This document shows, piece by piece, positions 32,398-40,558 of a DNA stretch of 62,047 nt. This DNA is from Pasteurella bettyae CCUG 2042 (lineage in GTDB: Bacteria > Pseudomonadota > Gammaproteobacteria > Enterobacterales > Pasteurellaceae), in assembly GCF_000262245.1 (NCBI RefSeq), contig NZ_AJSX01000027.1, positions 1 to 62,047 on the forward strand, in the 5' to 3' direction. The notes beneath the pieces were generated by a model. That model was given only the letters and a program-made list of their open reading frames with translations. It did no database searches and had not been told where the DNA came from. The stretch's first letter is position 1; each line of letters starts with the position of its first letter. The translations under genes and the position numbers were made by a program.

Positions 32398-32406
32398 TCT
32401 TTTCAT

Positions 32407-32446
32407 TAAAGTGCGGTGATATTTATAAAATTTCACCGCACTTTTA
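32407..32446. terminator. inverted uptake-signal terminator after fdhE
   Basis: AAGTGCGGT at 32409-32417 pairs with ACCGCACTT at 32435-32443 across 17 nt, followed by TT. It lies 12 nt past the fdhE stop. Confidence 0.8.
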
Positions 32447-32569
32447 ACTATAACACTTGCTATACCATTCTGAATATATATCATGCAATTTAATTAATTG
32501 TTTAAAAAATAGAAAAATATTTAAATTCCTGTTAGAATTCCCCATTCCTTGTTTAATTGGTCATTAAAT

Positions 32570-33436
32570 ATGATTAAAAACTTACTTTCTGTTTTGTGTT
32601 TTTTGCCAGTGATTGCAATGGCACAATCTTATGTTGTATATGATTTCACTCATGATAAGATTCTCGAAACACATTCACCAGATAACATTCAGCCTATTGC
32701 TTCGGTCACCAAACTCATGACAGCTAATGTTTTCCTAGAAAATAATAGAAATCCTAACTGTACTACTACGATTTCCGAAGAAGATTATGACTATATTAAA
32801 GGAACAAGTTCGAAATTACCTAAAAATACACCTATTTCTTGTAACGAATTATTAAAAGCCATGCTAGTGCATTCTGATAATTATGCTGCTCATGCTCTTT
32901 CCCGCAGTGCAGGAATGAGCCGTATGCAATTCATTCAAAAAATGAATGAAAAAGCTAAAGCACTTGGTATGACATCCACTCATTTCACCGACAGTTCAGG
33001 ACTATCCAGCACAAACGTCTCCAGTGCCATGGATCTTGTTAAATTAGCAAGATATTCCTTAAATAACTCTAAGATCCAAGATTTATCAAATACTCGAGCC
33101 GCCTATATTCGAGCCGGCAGAAATAATGTTTTTATGAAAAATACGAATAAATTGGTACGTGATGAAATTTTTGATGCTGCATTAAGTAAAACAGGCTATA
33201 TACGTGAATCAGGTTATAACTTAGTATTTGTTAATAAACACCAGTGCCACCATTCAACCATTGGGGTAATTAGCTTAAATAACACTAGCTCTGCATTTCG
33301 TTCTACCTTTACAAAAAGTAAATTAGAACAATATGGCTGTTTGGCACTAAACAATAAAGATTTTAATCCTACTGATGATTTTGATGAAGGTTATGATGAA
33401 GAAGGATTAGCGCAGCTAATCAATAAAATCAATTAA
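32570..33436 (+). CDS. pbpG: D-alanyl-D-alanine endopeptidase (PBP7 family)
   Basis: Serine-type DD-peptidase cutting peptidoglycan cross-links in the periplasm. The ATG at 32570 (MIKNLLSVLCFLPVIAMAQS) gives a Sec signal peptide and 288 residues. Active-site motifs are SVTK (Ser45, Lys48), SDN (102-104) and KTG (207-209). The short acidic C-terminus has no membrane anchor. No ideal Shine-Dalgarno is visible. The AATAGCTATT-containing hairpin followed by T7 at about 33550-33565 probably terminates it. Confidence 0.92.
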   Translation: MIKNLLSVLCFLPVIAMAQSYVVYDFTHDKILETHSPDNIQPIASVTKLMTANVFLENNRNPNCTTTISEEDYDYIKGTSSKLPKNTPISCNELLKAMLVHSDNYAAHALSRSAGMSRMQFIQKMNEKAKALGMTSTHFTDSSGLSSTNVSSAMDLVKLARYSLNNSKIQDLSNTRAAYIRAGRNNVFMKNTNKLVRDEIFDAALSKTGYIRESGYNLVFVNKHQCHHSTIGVISLNNTSSAFRSTFTKSKLEQYGCLALNNKDFNPTDDFDEGYDEEGLAQLINKIN

Positions 33437-33513
33437 TCATATCCAAATAACCAGCAATGGCCTTAACTTTTACCAAGTTTATTTCTTCCTTATTTTGTCA
33501 ATTTATTCAATAT

Positions 33514-33529
33514 TATGATATAGATCACA
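33514..33529 (+). promoter_or_regulatory. candidate CRP site upstream of arcA
   Basis: TATGATATAGATCACA matches the CRP consensus TGTGA-N6-TCACA at nine of ten positions. It lies about 125 nt before the arcA start. Whether it serves arcA or marks the end of pbpG is unknown. Confidence 0.4.
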
Positions 33530-33653
33530 AAACTTCTATCTAGATAGCAAAATAGCTATTTTTTTATTGTTGCAAGATTGTTGCAAATATAGAATTAGTA
33601 AAATGCTAATTAAAAATGCAATAACTATTTTTTACTATTTAAGGATATAACCT

Positions 33654-34364
33654 ATGCTTTCTCCACAAATATTAATTGTTGAAGATGAAACCGTCACAAG
33701 AAATACATTAAAAAGTATTTTTGAAGCTGAAGGCTATGAAGTTTTTGAAGCTACGGATGGTACTCAAATGCATCGCATTATTGAAACTAAAGAAATCAAT
33801 CTTGTGATCATGGATATTAATTTACCAGGTAAAAATGGTTTAATGTTAGCTCGTGAATTACGCGAAAAAACGAATACTGCGCTTATGTTTTTAACAGGTC
33901 GCGATAATGAAGTTGATAAAATTCTGGGATTAGAAATTGGTGCTGATGACTATATTACTAAACCCTTCAATCCTCGTGAATTAGCGATTCGTGCTCGTAA
34001 TTTATTGCATCGCACTATGGCTGAAAATGAAAAATCACTCCCGGCACATATTGATGCATATCATTTCAACGGATGGACCTTAGATATCAATAAACGTGCA
34101 TTAATTAATCCAGAACAAGTGGAATATAAACTTCCTCGCAGTGAATTTCGTGCCATGCTTCACTTTTGTGAAAACCCTGGCAAAATCCAAACTCGTGAAG
34201 ATTTATTGAAAAAAATGACTGGACGAGAATTAAAGCCTCAAGATCGTACAGTAGATGTGACAATTCGTCGCATTCGTAAACATTTTGAAGATCATCATGA
34301 TACACCAGAAATCATTGCGACAATCCATGGTGAGGGCTATCGTTTCTGCGGTGAAATTGAATAA
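33654..34364 (+). CDS. arcA: Aerobic respiration control response regulator ArcA
   Basis: OmpR-family regulator of 236 residues that represses aerobic genes when phosphorylated by ArcB. The receiver domain has phospho-acceptor Asp54 in VIMDINLPG and Lys in YITKPF. The C-terminal winged helix ([17 protein letters not shown] ... [14 protein letters not shown]) is complete. It probably controls the formate dehydrogenase operon and other respiratory genes, but no ArcA box was located. A ribosome binding site (AAGGA) is present. Confidence 0.96.
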   Translation: MLSPQILIVEDETVTRNTLKSIFEAEGYEVFEATDGTQMHRIIETKEINLVIMDINLPGKNGLMLARELREKTNTALMFLTGRDNEVDKILGLEIGADDYITKPFNPRELAIRARNLLHRTMAENEKSLPAHIDAYHFNGWTLDINKRALINPEQVEYKLPRSEFRAMLHFCENPGKIQTREDLLKKMTGRELKPQDRTVDVTIRRIRKHFEDHHDTPEIIATIHGEGYRFCGEIE

Positions 34365-34380
34365 TGTTCTAAACCACTAA

Positions 34381-34422
34381 AAAAGTGCGGTAAAATTTTT
34401 GAAAATCTTTACCGCACTTTTA
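34381..34422. terminator. inverted uptake-signal terminator after arcA
   Basis: AAGTGCGGT at 34383-34391 pairs with ACCGCACTT at 34411-34419. It lies between arcA (+) and the small lipoprotein gene (-), so it can serve both. Confidence 0.8.
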
Positions 34423-34428
34423 TCTTAC

Positions 34429-34569
34429 TTAATCAGTAATATCGGGAGTAACTGTATCAACCACATCTACCGCAGTGCCAACGACAGTTCCAGCAGCTGA
34501 AGCAATGATACAACCACTTAAACTACTGGCCATTATTCCTACTATCAATACCCTAATTAATATTTTCAT
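34429..34569 (-). CDS. very small lipoprotein (NF038104-like)
   Basis: A 46-residue reading frame with a clear type II signal peptide: MKILIRVLIVGIMA, then the lipobox LSGC (Cys20). The mature part is only 27 residues (CIIASAAGTVVGTAVDVV...) and alternates small and Val residues. GAGG lies 8 nt before the ATG. It resembles the small NF038104 lipoprotein family of Pasteurellaceae. Function unknown; it is presumably membrane-anchored. Confidence 0.75.
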   Translation of the reverse strand: MKILIRVLIVGIMASSLSGCIIASAAGTVVGTAVDVVDTVTPDITD

Positions 34570-34748
34570 AAAGTACAACCTCAGCAATTACTAAAGAATA
34601 AATCATATTATTAAAGGCGCCATTCTAATTAGATTAGACTGAATTGCAAGTGAAAAGGTAAATCACTTCTAAATACTTGCCATTTGTACATTACTCAGAT
34701 ATTCGGTACAATTCATAACATAGTATTCAATCATTAATTCATATTCAC

Positions 34749-35231
34749 ATGACAAAGAAAAAAATTAAACCTGGCTCAAATACTATTGCTTTAAATAAAC
34801 GAGCAAGACATGATTATTTCATTGAAGAAGAAATTGAGGCGGGACTTTCATTACAAGGCTGGGAAGTTAAATCTATGCGTGCAGGAAAAGCAAATATTAG
34901 TGATAGCTATATTATTTTCCGTGATGGCGAAGCCTATTTATTTGGTGCAACAATTCAACCGCTGAGTGTAGCTTCTACCCATGTAGTTTGTGATCCCACT
35001 AGAACTCGTAAATTACTCTTAAATCAAAGAGAATTAGCTTCTCTTTTTGGCAAATCCAATCGTGATGGCTATACCATCATTGCCCTTTCCCTCTATTGGA
35101 AAAATGCTTGGGCAAAAATCAAAATTGGTTTAGCTAAAGGTAAACAGCAACATGATAAACGTAACGATATTAAAGATCGTGAATGGAAAACACAAAAAGA
35201 ACGCATTATGAAAAATGCAAATCGAGGTTAA
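34749..35231 (+). CDS. smpB: SsrA-binding protein SmpB
   Basis: SmpB brings tmRNA to stalled ribosomes for trans-translation. The 160-residue protein has the OB-fold segment [30 protein letters not shown] cut across typical family blocks and the basic C-terminal tail [25 protein letters not shown] region. The tmRNA gene is not next to it in this window. It is followed by a terminator. Confidence 0.96.
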   Translation: MTKKKIKPGSNTIALNKRARHDYFIEEEIEAGLSLQGWEVKSMRAGKANISDSYIIFRDGEAYLFGATIQPLSVASTHVVCDPTRTRKLLLNQRELASLFGKSNRDGYTIIALSLYWKNAWAKIKIGLAKGKQQHDKRNDIKDREWKTQKERIMKNANRG

Positions 35232-35240
35232 ACGCCTAAA

Positions 35241-35270
35241 AAAACGTATCTCATCAAGATACGTTTTTTA
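35241..35270 (+). terminator. terminator after smpB
   Basis: An 11-bp perfect stem (35241-35251 with 35257-35267), 5-nt loop and a T-run 9 nt after the stop. Confidence 0.85.
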
Positions 35271-35519
35271 TTATTCAAAAATCTTCTTCAACTCTGCCAA
35301 CATTAATTGTTGTTCTGCTATGGAAGGATTCTGTTTAATACTGTGTTCTGCTTTATCTTGCAAATGTCCATTAGGCAATACACGAGCCACATATAGAGAC
35401 ATTGATAATACAGATAATACTTTTTGATGTACTTCTATCTGCGCTTTTAATTGTTTAATTTCTTGTTGTAATGATTCAATTGTTAGCTGTTCTGAGATAA
35501 ATCTAGCCTTAATTACATA
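35271..35519 (-). pseudogene. coiled-coil hypothetical protein without a usable start (remnant)
   Basis: A minus-strand frame ends at the TAA at 35271-35273 and is open for about 80 codons. It reads ISEQLTIESLQQEIKQLKA, VLSVLSMSLYVARVLPNG and ends LMLAELKKIFE. Heptad-like Leu/Ile/Gln spacing suggests a coiled coil. There is no ATG, GTG or TTG near its upstream end; the only Met is internal (35402), which would leave 44 residues. It is probably a gene that lost its start, or uses ATT. Family not recognised. Confidence 0.4.
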
Positions 35520-35676
35520 TACTTCTTATCATAATCTTATTTAAGATTAGCTATCTTGATTGACAAATTAACCTATTGGATAAAATACATACTCATCAGA
35601 TATTCAGAACATTTTAATCAATCTGGTAGCAAACACTTATAGCATAAGTGTCGTCAGACTAAAGTAGTTTATTTAT

Positions 35677-36690
35677 TTAATTATTGTGTTCAATTAATTT
35701 ATTATAATATGCTAATAAAGATAAAAACTGTTGTTCGATTTTCTGTCTAAGCAATAAGTCATCTTTATTTTCTGATAAATCACTTAAATTTTTTTCTAAA
35801 CTATCAATTTTATCTAACTCTTTTTCCATATTATATAAAGCGGTTTTTAAATAAGAAATTGTTAATCCCTGTTTGTTTTTTTCTGCAAATAATAATTCAT
35901 TCTGTAAATTCTCCAACCTTTCTCTTAATATATCTTGTACTAATGATTGTTTACCAAGAGCTGCATAATAAGATAACTTTTCCTCCCACTTAGATATGTC
36001 ATCTGTTGATGAATAAAGCATGATTTTTTTGCTTGGTATATACCATATAGTGGAGTATTGATTGTTTCTTGTAAATTATCTGCTTTTTGGTTTATAATCT
36101 TATTAAGAAGAGAGATAATAATAGCTCCAGCAAAAAAACATAAAATAGAAAAAATAGGAGAACTATGAAAAGCCTGTCCATTTGAATCTGGTATTATATT
36201 CTCTTGATTTTTTCCACTATCTAATATTAGATTTTCATTTATGTCTATTTCAGCAGTAGAAACATCCTTATTCTTCGGCACTCTATTTTCTTTTGATGTA
36301 ATAATAACCAAACTATCATTATTTATCTTATATTTTTCTTCTTTAATTTTATCCTGAATAAAAGACAATAAATTATTCAAGTTACAAGTCTGCTTATGTG
36401 AAGCTAATAATTGCAATATTATTGACAACGATTTTTCTAGCAAAATAAATTTATCTATATCCGTATTTTGGTAAGTTAATTTATAAATATCATCGCTTAT
36501 CTGTCTATTGAACCAGTTAAGAATAGCCACCCTTGAGCCTAATGCTTGGGGATAAATAGTCTCCCAATGATACTGTAGCAACTCTGACAATTTTTTTATA
36601 TTTTCAACAAGTAGATCGTAATTATTTTTTGTTTTCTGCTCAGCTATAATAAAATAGATGAAAGTATACAAATCGACTTTGGAGTATTAC
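35677..36690 (-). pseudogene. VasL/ImpA_N-type type VI secretion protein, truncated and frameshifted
   Basis: Two overlapping frames make one protein. The upstream one has an ImpA_N-like block: VDLYTFIYFIIAEQ, then ELLQYHWETIYPQALGSRVAILNWFNRQI. A membrane helix follows (PIFSILCFFAGAIIISLLNK). The downstream frame is the VasL-like C-terminal part (WEEKLSYYAALGKQ, GLTISYLKTALYNMEKELDKI). Adding one A to the A7 run near 36028-36034 joins them. The upstream end is cut: the frame is closed by a TAA just before TACTCC, and the usual first 50-60 residues are missing. No other type VI gene is in the window. A dead remnant. Confidence 0.65.
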
Positions 36691-36744
36691 AAACAAGGTA
36701 AGGATTCTTCTCAATAACTTAATCTCTTGAGAAAAAGGCGAGTT

Positions 36745-36777
36745 TTATAAAAAACGCCCAGCTTTATTGCTGGGCGA
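36745..36777 (-). terminator. terminator of the lipoprotein gene at 36810
   Basis: CGCCCAGC (36755-36762) pairs with its complement (36769-36776) around a 6-nt loop, with TTTTTT following on the minus strand. Confidence 0.85.
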
Positions 36778-36809
36778 ATGTTCTAGGAGGTTTTATTTCA
36801 ATGAAATTG

Positions 36810-37304
36810 CTAATTTTTTACGGCTTTTGTTAAACGAGATTCAGCTTGTTTAATCCATCTATCACTACCAGACGCTTCCCAGTTAATACTAACTGTATTA
36901 TTTCCTGTGTTTTCAAGAATGACTTCAAGATAGTTATCTCCCAATGAGACACCACGAGAATCTTCATCATGACCAAAAAAGCCTGATACATGATAAAGTG
37001 TACCTTGCACTGTATGATAAACTTTACCTGCTCGATCATCTGTTTCAACAGGTCTAAATCCAAATTCACGTCTTACTTTGATAAATAGCTTATCAATATT
37101 TTGGCGAGAAGTGAAACTTCCATTATTACTATGAATAGTTACGCCATTATGGTTTACCGTCGTATTACTCGAATTAGAACCATAAATACTTTGATTAATT
37201 TGCCCAGCTATTTCACCTACCTTTGTGTTAATAGCATTGAGTTCTGCACAACCCGCAGTCGCTAAAATAGATACTAATAATAAACTTTTCTTTAATGTAT
37301 TCAT
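36810..37304 (-). CDS. predicted lipoprotein, unknown family
   Basis: 164 residues with a type II signal peptide (MNTLKKSLLLVSILATAGC, Cys19). The mature part has a Ser/Asn-rich linker (SIYGSNSSNTTVNHNG) and a globular part with KLFIKVRREFGFRPVE, TLYHVSGFFGHDED and a C-terminal SDRWIKQAESRLTKA. A good ribosome binding site (AAGGAG) lies before the ATG and a terminator follows. It sits between the type VI remnant and the element genes, so it may be chromosomal or cargo. No function assigned. Confidence 0.75.
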   Translation of the reverse strand: MNTLKKSLLLVSILATAGCAELNAINTKVGEIAGQINQSIYGSNSSNTTVNHNGVTIHSNNGSFTSRQNIDKLFIKVRREFGFRPVETDDRAGKVYHTVQGTLYHVSGFFGHDEDSRGVSLGDNYLEVILENTGNNTVSINWEASGSDRWIKQAESRLTKAVKN

Positions 37305-37347
37305 GATCTTAACTCCTTAAAAGTGGCCCATAATTGGAAGAATCACT

Positions 37348-37632
37348 TTATTTAAATATTCTGCTTAACTCTGGACGACTGATTTGTGAAATTGTTAAAA
37401 CTGCTGAGAGAATTTCTTGACAACATTCACAACTCTGTATGTAATCTGAACTCTCAAGATGAGAATTTATCAGAGCAGTCCAATCTTCTGGGTAAACTAA
37501 CCCATGAATTTCAGTGATGAACTGTTTTATATTTTCTATAGGAGCATTCTCAACCCAATTTTCTAGCTCAACCTGATAATTATGCAAAACTTGCAAACGT
37601 GTTTGAGGAAAAGTCATATATCCTGCCGTCAT
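37348..37632 (-). CDS. hypothetical protein, 94 residues
   Basis: A small acidic protein, soluble, with no signal peptide or membrane helix. It contains a cysteine pair (SCECCQEIL) near the C-terminus. The start may be the first ATG (37632) or the Met at residue 6 (MTFPQTRLQVLHNY). It ends 43 nt upstream of the lipoprotein gene and is on the same strand, so they may form an operon. Family not recognised. Confidence 0.55.
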   Translation of the reverse strand: MTAGYMTFPQTRLQVLHNYQVELENWVENAPIENIKQFITEIHGLVYPEDWTALINSHLESSDYIQSCECCQEILSAVLTISQISRPELSRIFK

Positions 37633-37711
37633 TAGTGTTTTAGGTTGTATTCATTTAATCAGTAATATTGGGTGTGAACAATTTTTTATTCTTTTTTATA
37701 CGGAGAGATAT

Positions 37712-38425
37712 ATGAAATGGAAGAAAATTAGAATTGACTTTACCGAAACAGTCAAATGTCAATTTTGCGCAAGGATGATTACCTCAGGAAAAGGTATTGT
37801 TGTTCAAGACGAAATGGGAAATCTGGCGTTTTCAGGACCGTCTTGTGCTCAAAATAGGAACGGACCAAATATAGTGAACCCTAAAGAAAAAGTGATTGAT
37901 ATTACAAAAGGCTGTGTTTTACAAGAACCGAACAAGACATTGTCAGGTAAAGAACAAAACAGCACTGAGCAAGATAATTTCACTTCAAAGCATGATAATG
38001 AAGTTCACGATTACTTAGATGTTAATGCTGTAAAAGCATACTTGATTTTGAGATTTGAAAAACTTTCACATTTAACCTCCATATTAAAATCTCGAAAATT
38101 AAATGAAATTTATCAGAATTATAAGCAAACAGGACAAATATCTTCAGGTGATGAAAATTATTTGCGCACGATTATGTATAGATGTATACATTCGGCATAT
38201 ACTTATCAAAACTTACAAGCGGTTTATGCCGCTGAATATTGGTTGAATTCATTCATTGAACATCATCCTGATAACGATTTGACTTTCATAAGTAGTACGT
38301 TAACACAACTTAGAAAAAAACTTACTCTAACAGAAAAGCAGATTCTAGCTATAAATAACTGGTTTAAGCATTCTGATGGGAAGATGGTGAAATTAAAAGC
38401 AAATGCTTTTGTAAGAGATGTATAG
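37712..38425 (+). CDS. hypothetical protein with N-terminal zinc-ribbon-like motif
   Basis: 237 residues, the only + strand gene between smpB and pepA. The N-terminus has VKCQFCARMI and, about 30 residues on, GPSCAQN; together they could bind zinc. A charged linker follows, then a mainly helical C-terminal domain (LDVNAVKAYLILRFEKL...AEYWLNSFIEHHPDN). GGAGAG lies before the ATG. It faces away from the element's genes and lies at its inner edge, the usual place of cargo. No function assigned. Confidence 0.65.
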   Translation: MKWKKIRIDFTETVKCQFCARMITSGKGIVVQDEMGNLAFSGPSCAQNRNGPNIVNPKEKVIDITKGCVLQEPNKTLSGKEQNSTEQDNFTSKHDNEVHDYLDVNAVKAYLILRFEKLSHLTSILKSRKLNEIYQNYKQTGQISSGDENYLRTIMYRCIHSAYTYQNLQAVYAAEYWLNSFIEHHPDNDLTFISSTLTQLRKKLTLTEKQILAINNWFKHSDGKMVKLKANAFVRDV

Positions 38426-38486
38426 ATATTTAGGATGGAGTCCACTTATTTAATTACGCTGGACCAACGTAAAGCTAGTTTGGAAC

Positions 38487-38921
38487 TCAGAACGGAATGT
38501 CGTCATCAAAGTTATTTATCGGAGGCTCCATTTGATTCGATACATTAGCAGGTTGATTTTGTGTTGGAGCAGAGGATGTTCCATTATTACGCCCACCTAA
38601 CATTTGTAGTACATCACCTTGGATTTCCGTGGTATAGCGGTCTTGACCATTTTGATCTTGCCATTTACGGGTACGTAAACGACCTTCTACATAAATCTGT
38701 GAACCTTTATGAAGGTACTGACTGACCACTTCAGCTTGACGACGATAAAACACAATGCGGTGCCATTCAGTTACTTCACGACGTTCTCCTGTTGTTTTAT
38801 CCGTCCAGCTTTCACTTGTTGCAACACTGATATTTGCAACTGCTTCGCCATTTGGCATAGTACGCAATTCAGGTTCATTACCAAGATGCCCGACAATAAT
38901 GACTTTATTGATGCCTGCCAT
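38487..38921 (-). CDS. ssb: Single-stranded DNA-binding protein (element copy)
   Basis: 144 residues: an N-terminal OB fold ([58 protein letters not shown]), a short Gln/Asn/Pro linker and the acidic tip DDDIPF that recruits partner proteins. It is shorter than a chromosomal Haemophilus Ssb and lies in the ICE replication module, as in ICEHin1056-type elements. Confidence 0.93.
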   Translation of the reverse strand: MAGINKVIIVGHLGNEPELRTMPNGEAVANISVATSESWTDKTTGERREVTEWHRIVFYRRQAEVVSQYLHKGSQIYVEGRLRTRKWQDQNGQDRYTTEIQGDVLQMLGGRNNGTSSAPTQNQPANVSNQMEPPINNFDDDIPF

Positions 38922-39068
38922 TGTATTTACTCCTTCAACAAATCAAGTACGACCTATTAAACTTGATTTACACAAAGAAAAAAGCATTTAATTAAAATTC
39001 TGTTGGAATGAATTTCTAAAATGTGAGTCGCTTATTTAGTCACCAATAGTAAAGGTATTTTCTTCGTT

Positions 39069-39095
39069 AAGGTAAGGGGCTTGTCCCCTTACCTT
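39069..39095. repeat. 11-bp inverted repeat between ssb and the DUF3158 gene
   Basis: AAGGTAAGGGG (39069-39079) pairs perfectly with 39085-39095 around a 5-nt loop. There is no T-run on the minus strand, so it is not a standard terminator; it may shape the mRNA between the two genes. Confidence 0.6.
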
Positions 39096-39109
39096 TAAAA
39101 GGCCTTTTA

Positions 39110-39170
39110 ATGCAGGGATTACATACCTAACTTTTTCAGGCTTTACATACCTAATTTTTCAGGGATTACA
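39110..39170. repeat. tandem direct repeats after the DUF3158 gene
   Basis: Three copies (the last partial) of a 23-24-nt unit, read on the plus strand as TTACATACCTAAcTTTTTCAGG with single changes, lie directly beside the stop codon at 39171-39173. Their role is unknown. Confidence 0.65.
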
Positions 39171-39638
39171 TCACAGAGATTGTTCAACTTTTTCAATTTT
39201 CGAAGCACACTCCGACAACTGTCGCAAAATATAATTGAAGATCGAAACCTGCATATTGACCAAAATACGATCTTTTTCCACTGCGACAAGCTCATCACGT
39301 AGAGATTCTGATACATTTTTATTACTTAGTAAGGGCTGCCAAACGGTTTCACCAGTTCCAGTATGATTCATACTGCGCCAGCGCAAAAATGTTCCACCTG
39401 ATGATGAAGACTTATCCTTAATCATAAAAATTGGCAAAGTTTGTAATTCACTCGATTTCACTCGTTGAACCATTTCTAACTGATAATCCATAAAAACTGT
39501 ACGTGCTTGATGAACTTGCTCAAATAAAATTTTGTAATCTGTTCCAGTTTCTAAATGACTGAATAGCTGTTTCAGTACATTATTTACATCTGTATTTTTA
39601 GCTAGTTCACGATACATATCTTCAGAAATTAATCCCAT
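39171..39638 (-). CDS. DUF3158 family integrating conjugative element protein
   Basis: 155 residues, recognised as DUF3158, a small protein in the replication module of PFGI-1/SPI-7/ICEHin1056-type elements. It has SGGTFLRWRSMNHTGTGETVWQ, typical of the family, and a helical C-terminus. It lies 8 nt after the TIGR03761 gene and before ssb, the usual order. Role unknown. Confidence 0.75.
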   Translation of the reverse strand: MGLISEDMYRELAKNTDVNNVLKQLFSHLETGTDYKILFEQVHQARTVFMDYQLEMVQRVKSSELQTLPIFMIKDKSSSSGGTFLRWRSMNHTGTGETVWQPLLSNKNVSESLRDELVAVEKDRILVNMQVSIFNYILRQLSECASKIEKVEQSL

Positions 39639-39646
39639 ATAGCAAC

Positions 39647-40405
39647 CTATTCATGTTTTGTATTTGTTGTAACCTGGCTTTCAACGGATTGTTCATTCTC
39701 ATCCGCTAATAACGAATTATGACGAATAAAAGGCGCATAATCAGCACGTCGTTCGCCTGTTAGTACATAATCGGGCACTTCATAACCCATTCGCTTAATT
39801 GCAGCTTGATAGCGTGCATTTTTGTCTTGAGCATCTTTACGGGTAATACCTGAATGTTTGTAGTTTTCAATCACGCCAAAACATTTGCGCAGTAGGACTG
39901 CGCCTGCTTCTAGCCATTCTTGAGCATCCGCACGAGTTAATAACGCAATATGCGCAGCTGTCATTGTTACTCGGGCTAAATTATCAAAATCACCTAGAAG
40001 ATAGAGTAACTGGTAACCTAATTGAGAGTTGACATAAATAGGATAGGAGATTGGTGATACATTGGTACAACGCTCAAACTCAATACTTTCGGGTAATCTA
40101 TCTGCATAGATACCAACAAGTTTATTGACTAATTGTTGCATTTCTTGGCGATAAAGTAGTACTTTTTCTTCAAAACGCAGTAGATAATCATCAGCATACG
40201 GATCATCTTGTGCTGCATCTTGTTGAATTTGTCCAATGAGTTTTAAAGCATTAGGCATACTCAAAATAGATGACTGAGTAATTTTACCATTTTCGTCTTT
40301 TATGGAATTTCTTCCTGTCCATAATTTATGTGCATATTGGGTATGTAAGGTAAATTTGATCTCACTACGTAATGGACCAAGTTGAGATTCAGGTGTAGTT
40401 GTCAT
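39647..40405 (-). CDS. TIGR03761 (PFL_4669-like) integrating conjugative element protein
   Basis: 252 residues with LGPLRSEIKFTLHTQYAHKLWTGR, which I recognise from the TIGR03761/DUF1845 family, always found among ICE replication and partition genes. Its exact role is not established. AGGAG lies before the ATG. The 153-nt gap upstream (to the STY4528-family gene) holds three tandem palindromes. Confidence 0.8.
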   Translation of the reverse strand: MTTTPESQLGPLRSEIKFTLHTQYAHKLWTGRNSIKDENGKITQSSILSMPNALKLIGQIQQDAAQDDPYADDYLLRFEEKVLLYRQEMQQLVNKLVGIYADRLPESIEFERCTNVSPISYPIYVNSQLGYQLLYLLGDFDNLARVTMTAAHIALLTRADAQEWLEAGAVLLRKCFGVIENYKHSGITRKDAQDKNARYQAAIKRMGYEVPDYVLTGERRADYAPFIRHNSLLADENEQSVESQVTTNTKHE

Positions 40406-40445
40406 AGTTAATACTCCTATAGATTATTTCTGTTTAAATTTTGCT

Positions 40446-40540
40446 CACTGTGTACACTGTACACAGTGGTTATTTTTTGTTCTCTGGAAAGCCCCTTTCC
40501 AGTGATTATTTTTTGCTCACTGTAAACACTGTTTACAGTG
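40446..40540. repeat. three tandem palindromes in an ICE intergenic gap
   Basis: Palindrome A (40446-40468) and C (40518-40540) have 11-bp perfect arms around a central C and both contain CACTGT at the outer ends. Palindrome B (40484-40502) has 8-bp arms with a CCC loop. A and B are each followed by TTATTTTTTG, and C by TTGTTTTTC, so the block is a threefold repeat of palindrome plus T-run spacer. Confidence 0.85.
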
Positions 40541-40558
40541 GTTGTTTTTCATCCAAAA

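Noticed and set aside
34700-35240. tmRNA (ssrA) or attachment site beside smpB
   Set aside because: No tmRNA sequence was seen around smpB, and no duplicate of the tRNA-Leu 3' end was found near 35-38 kb.
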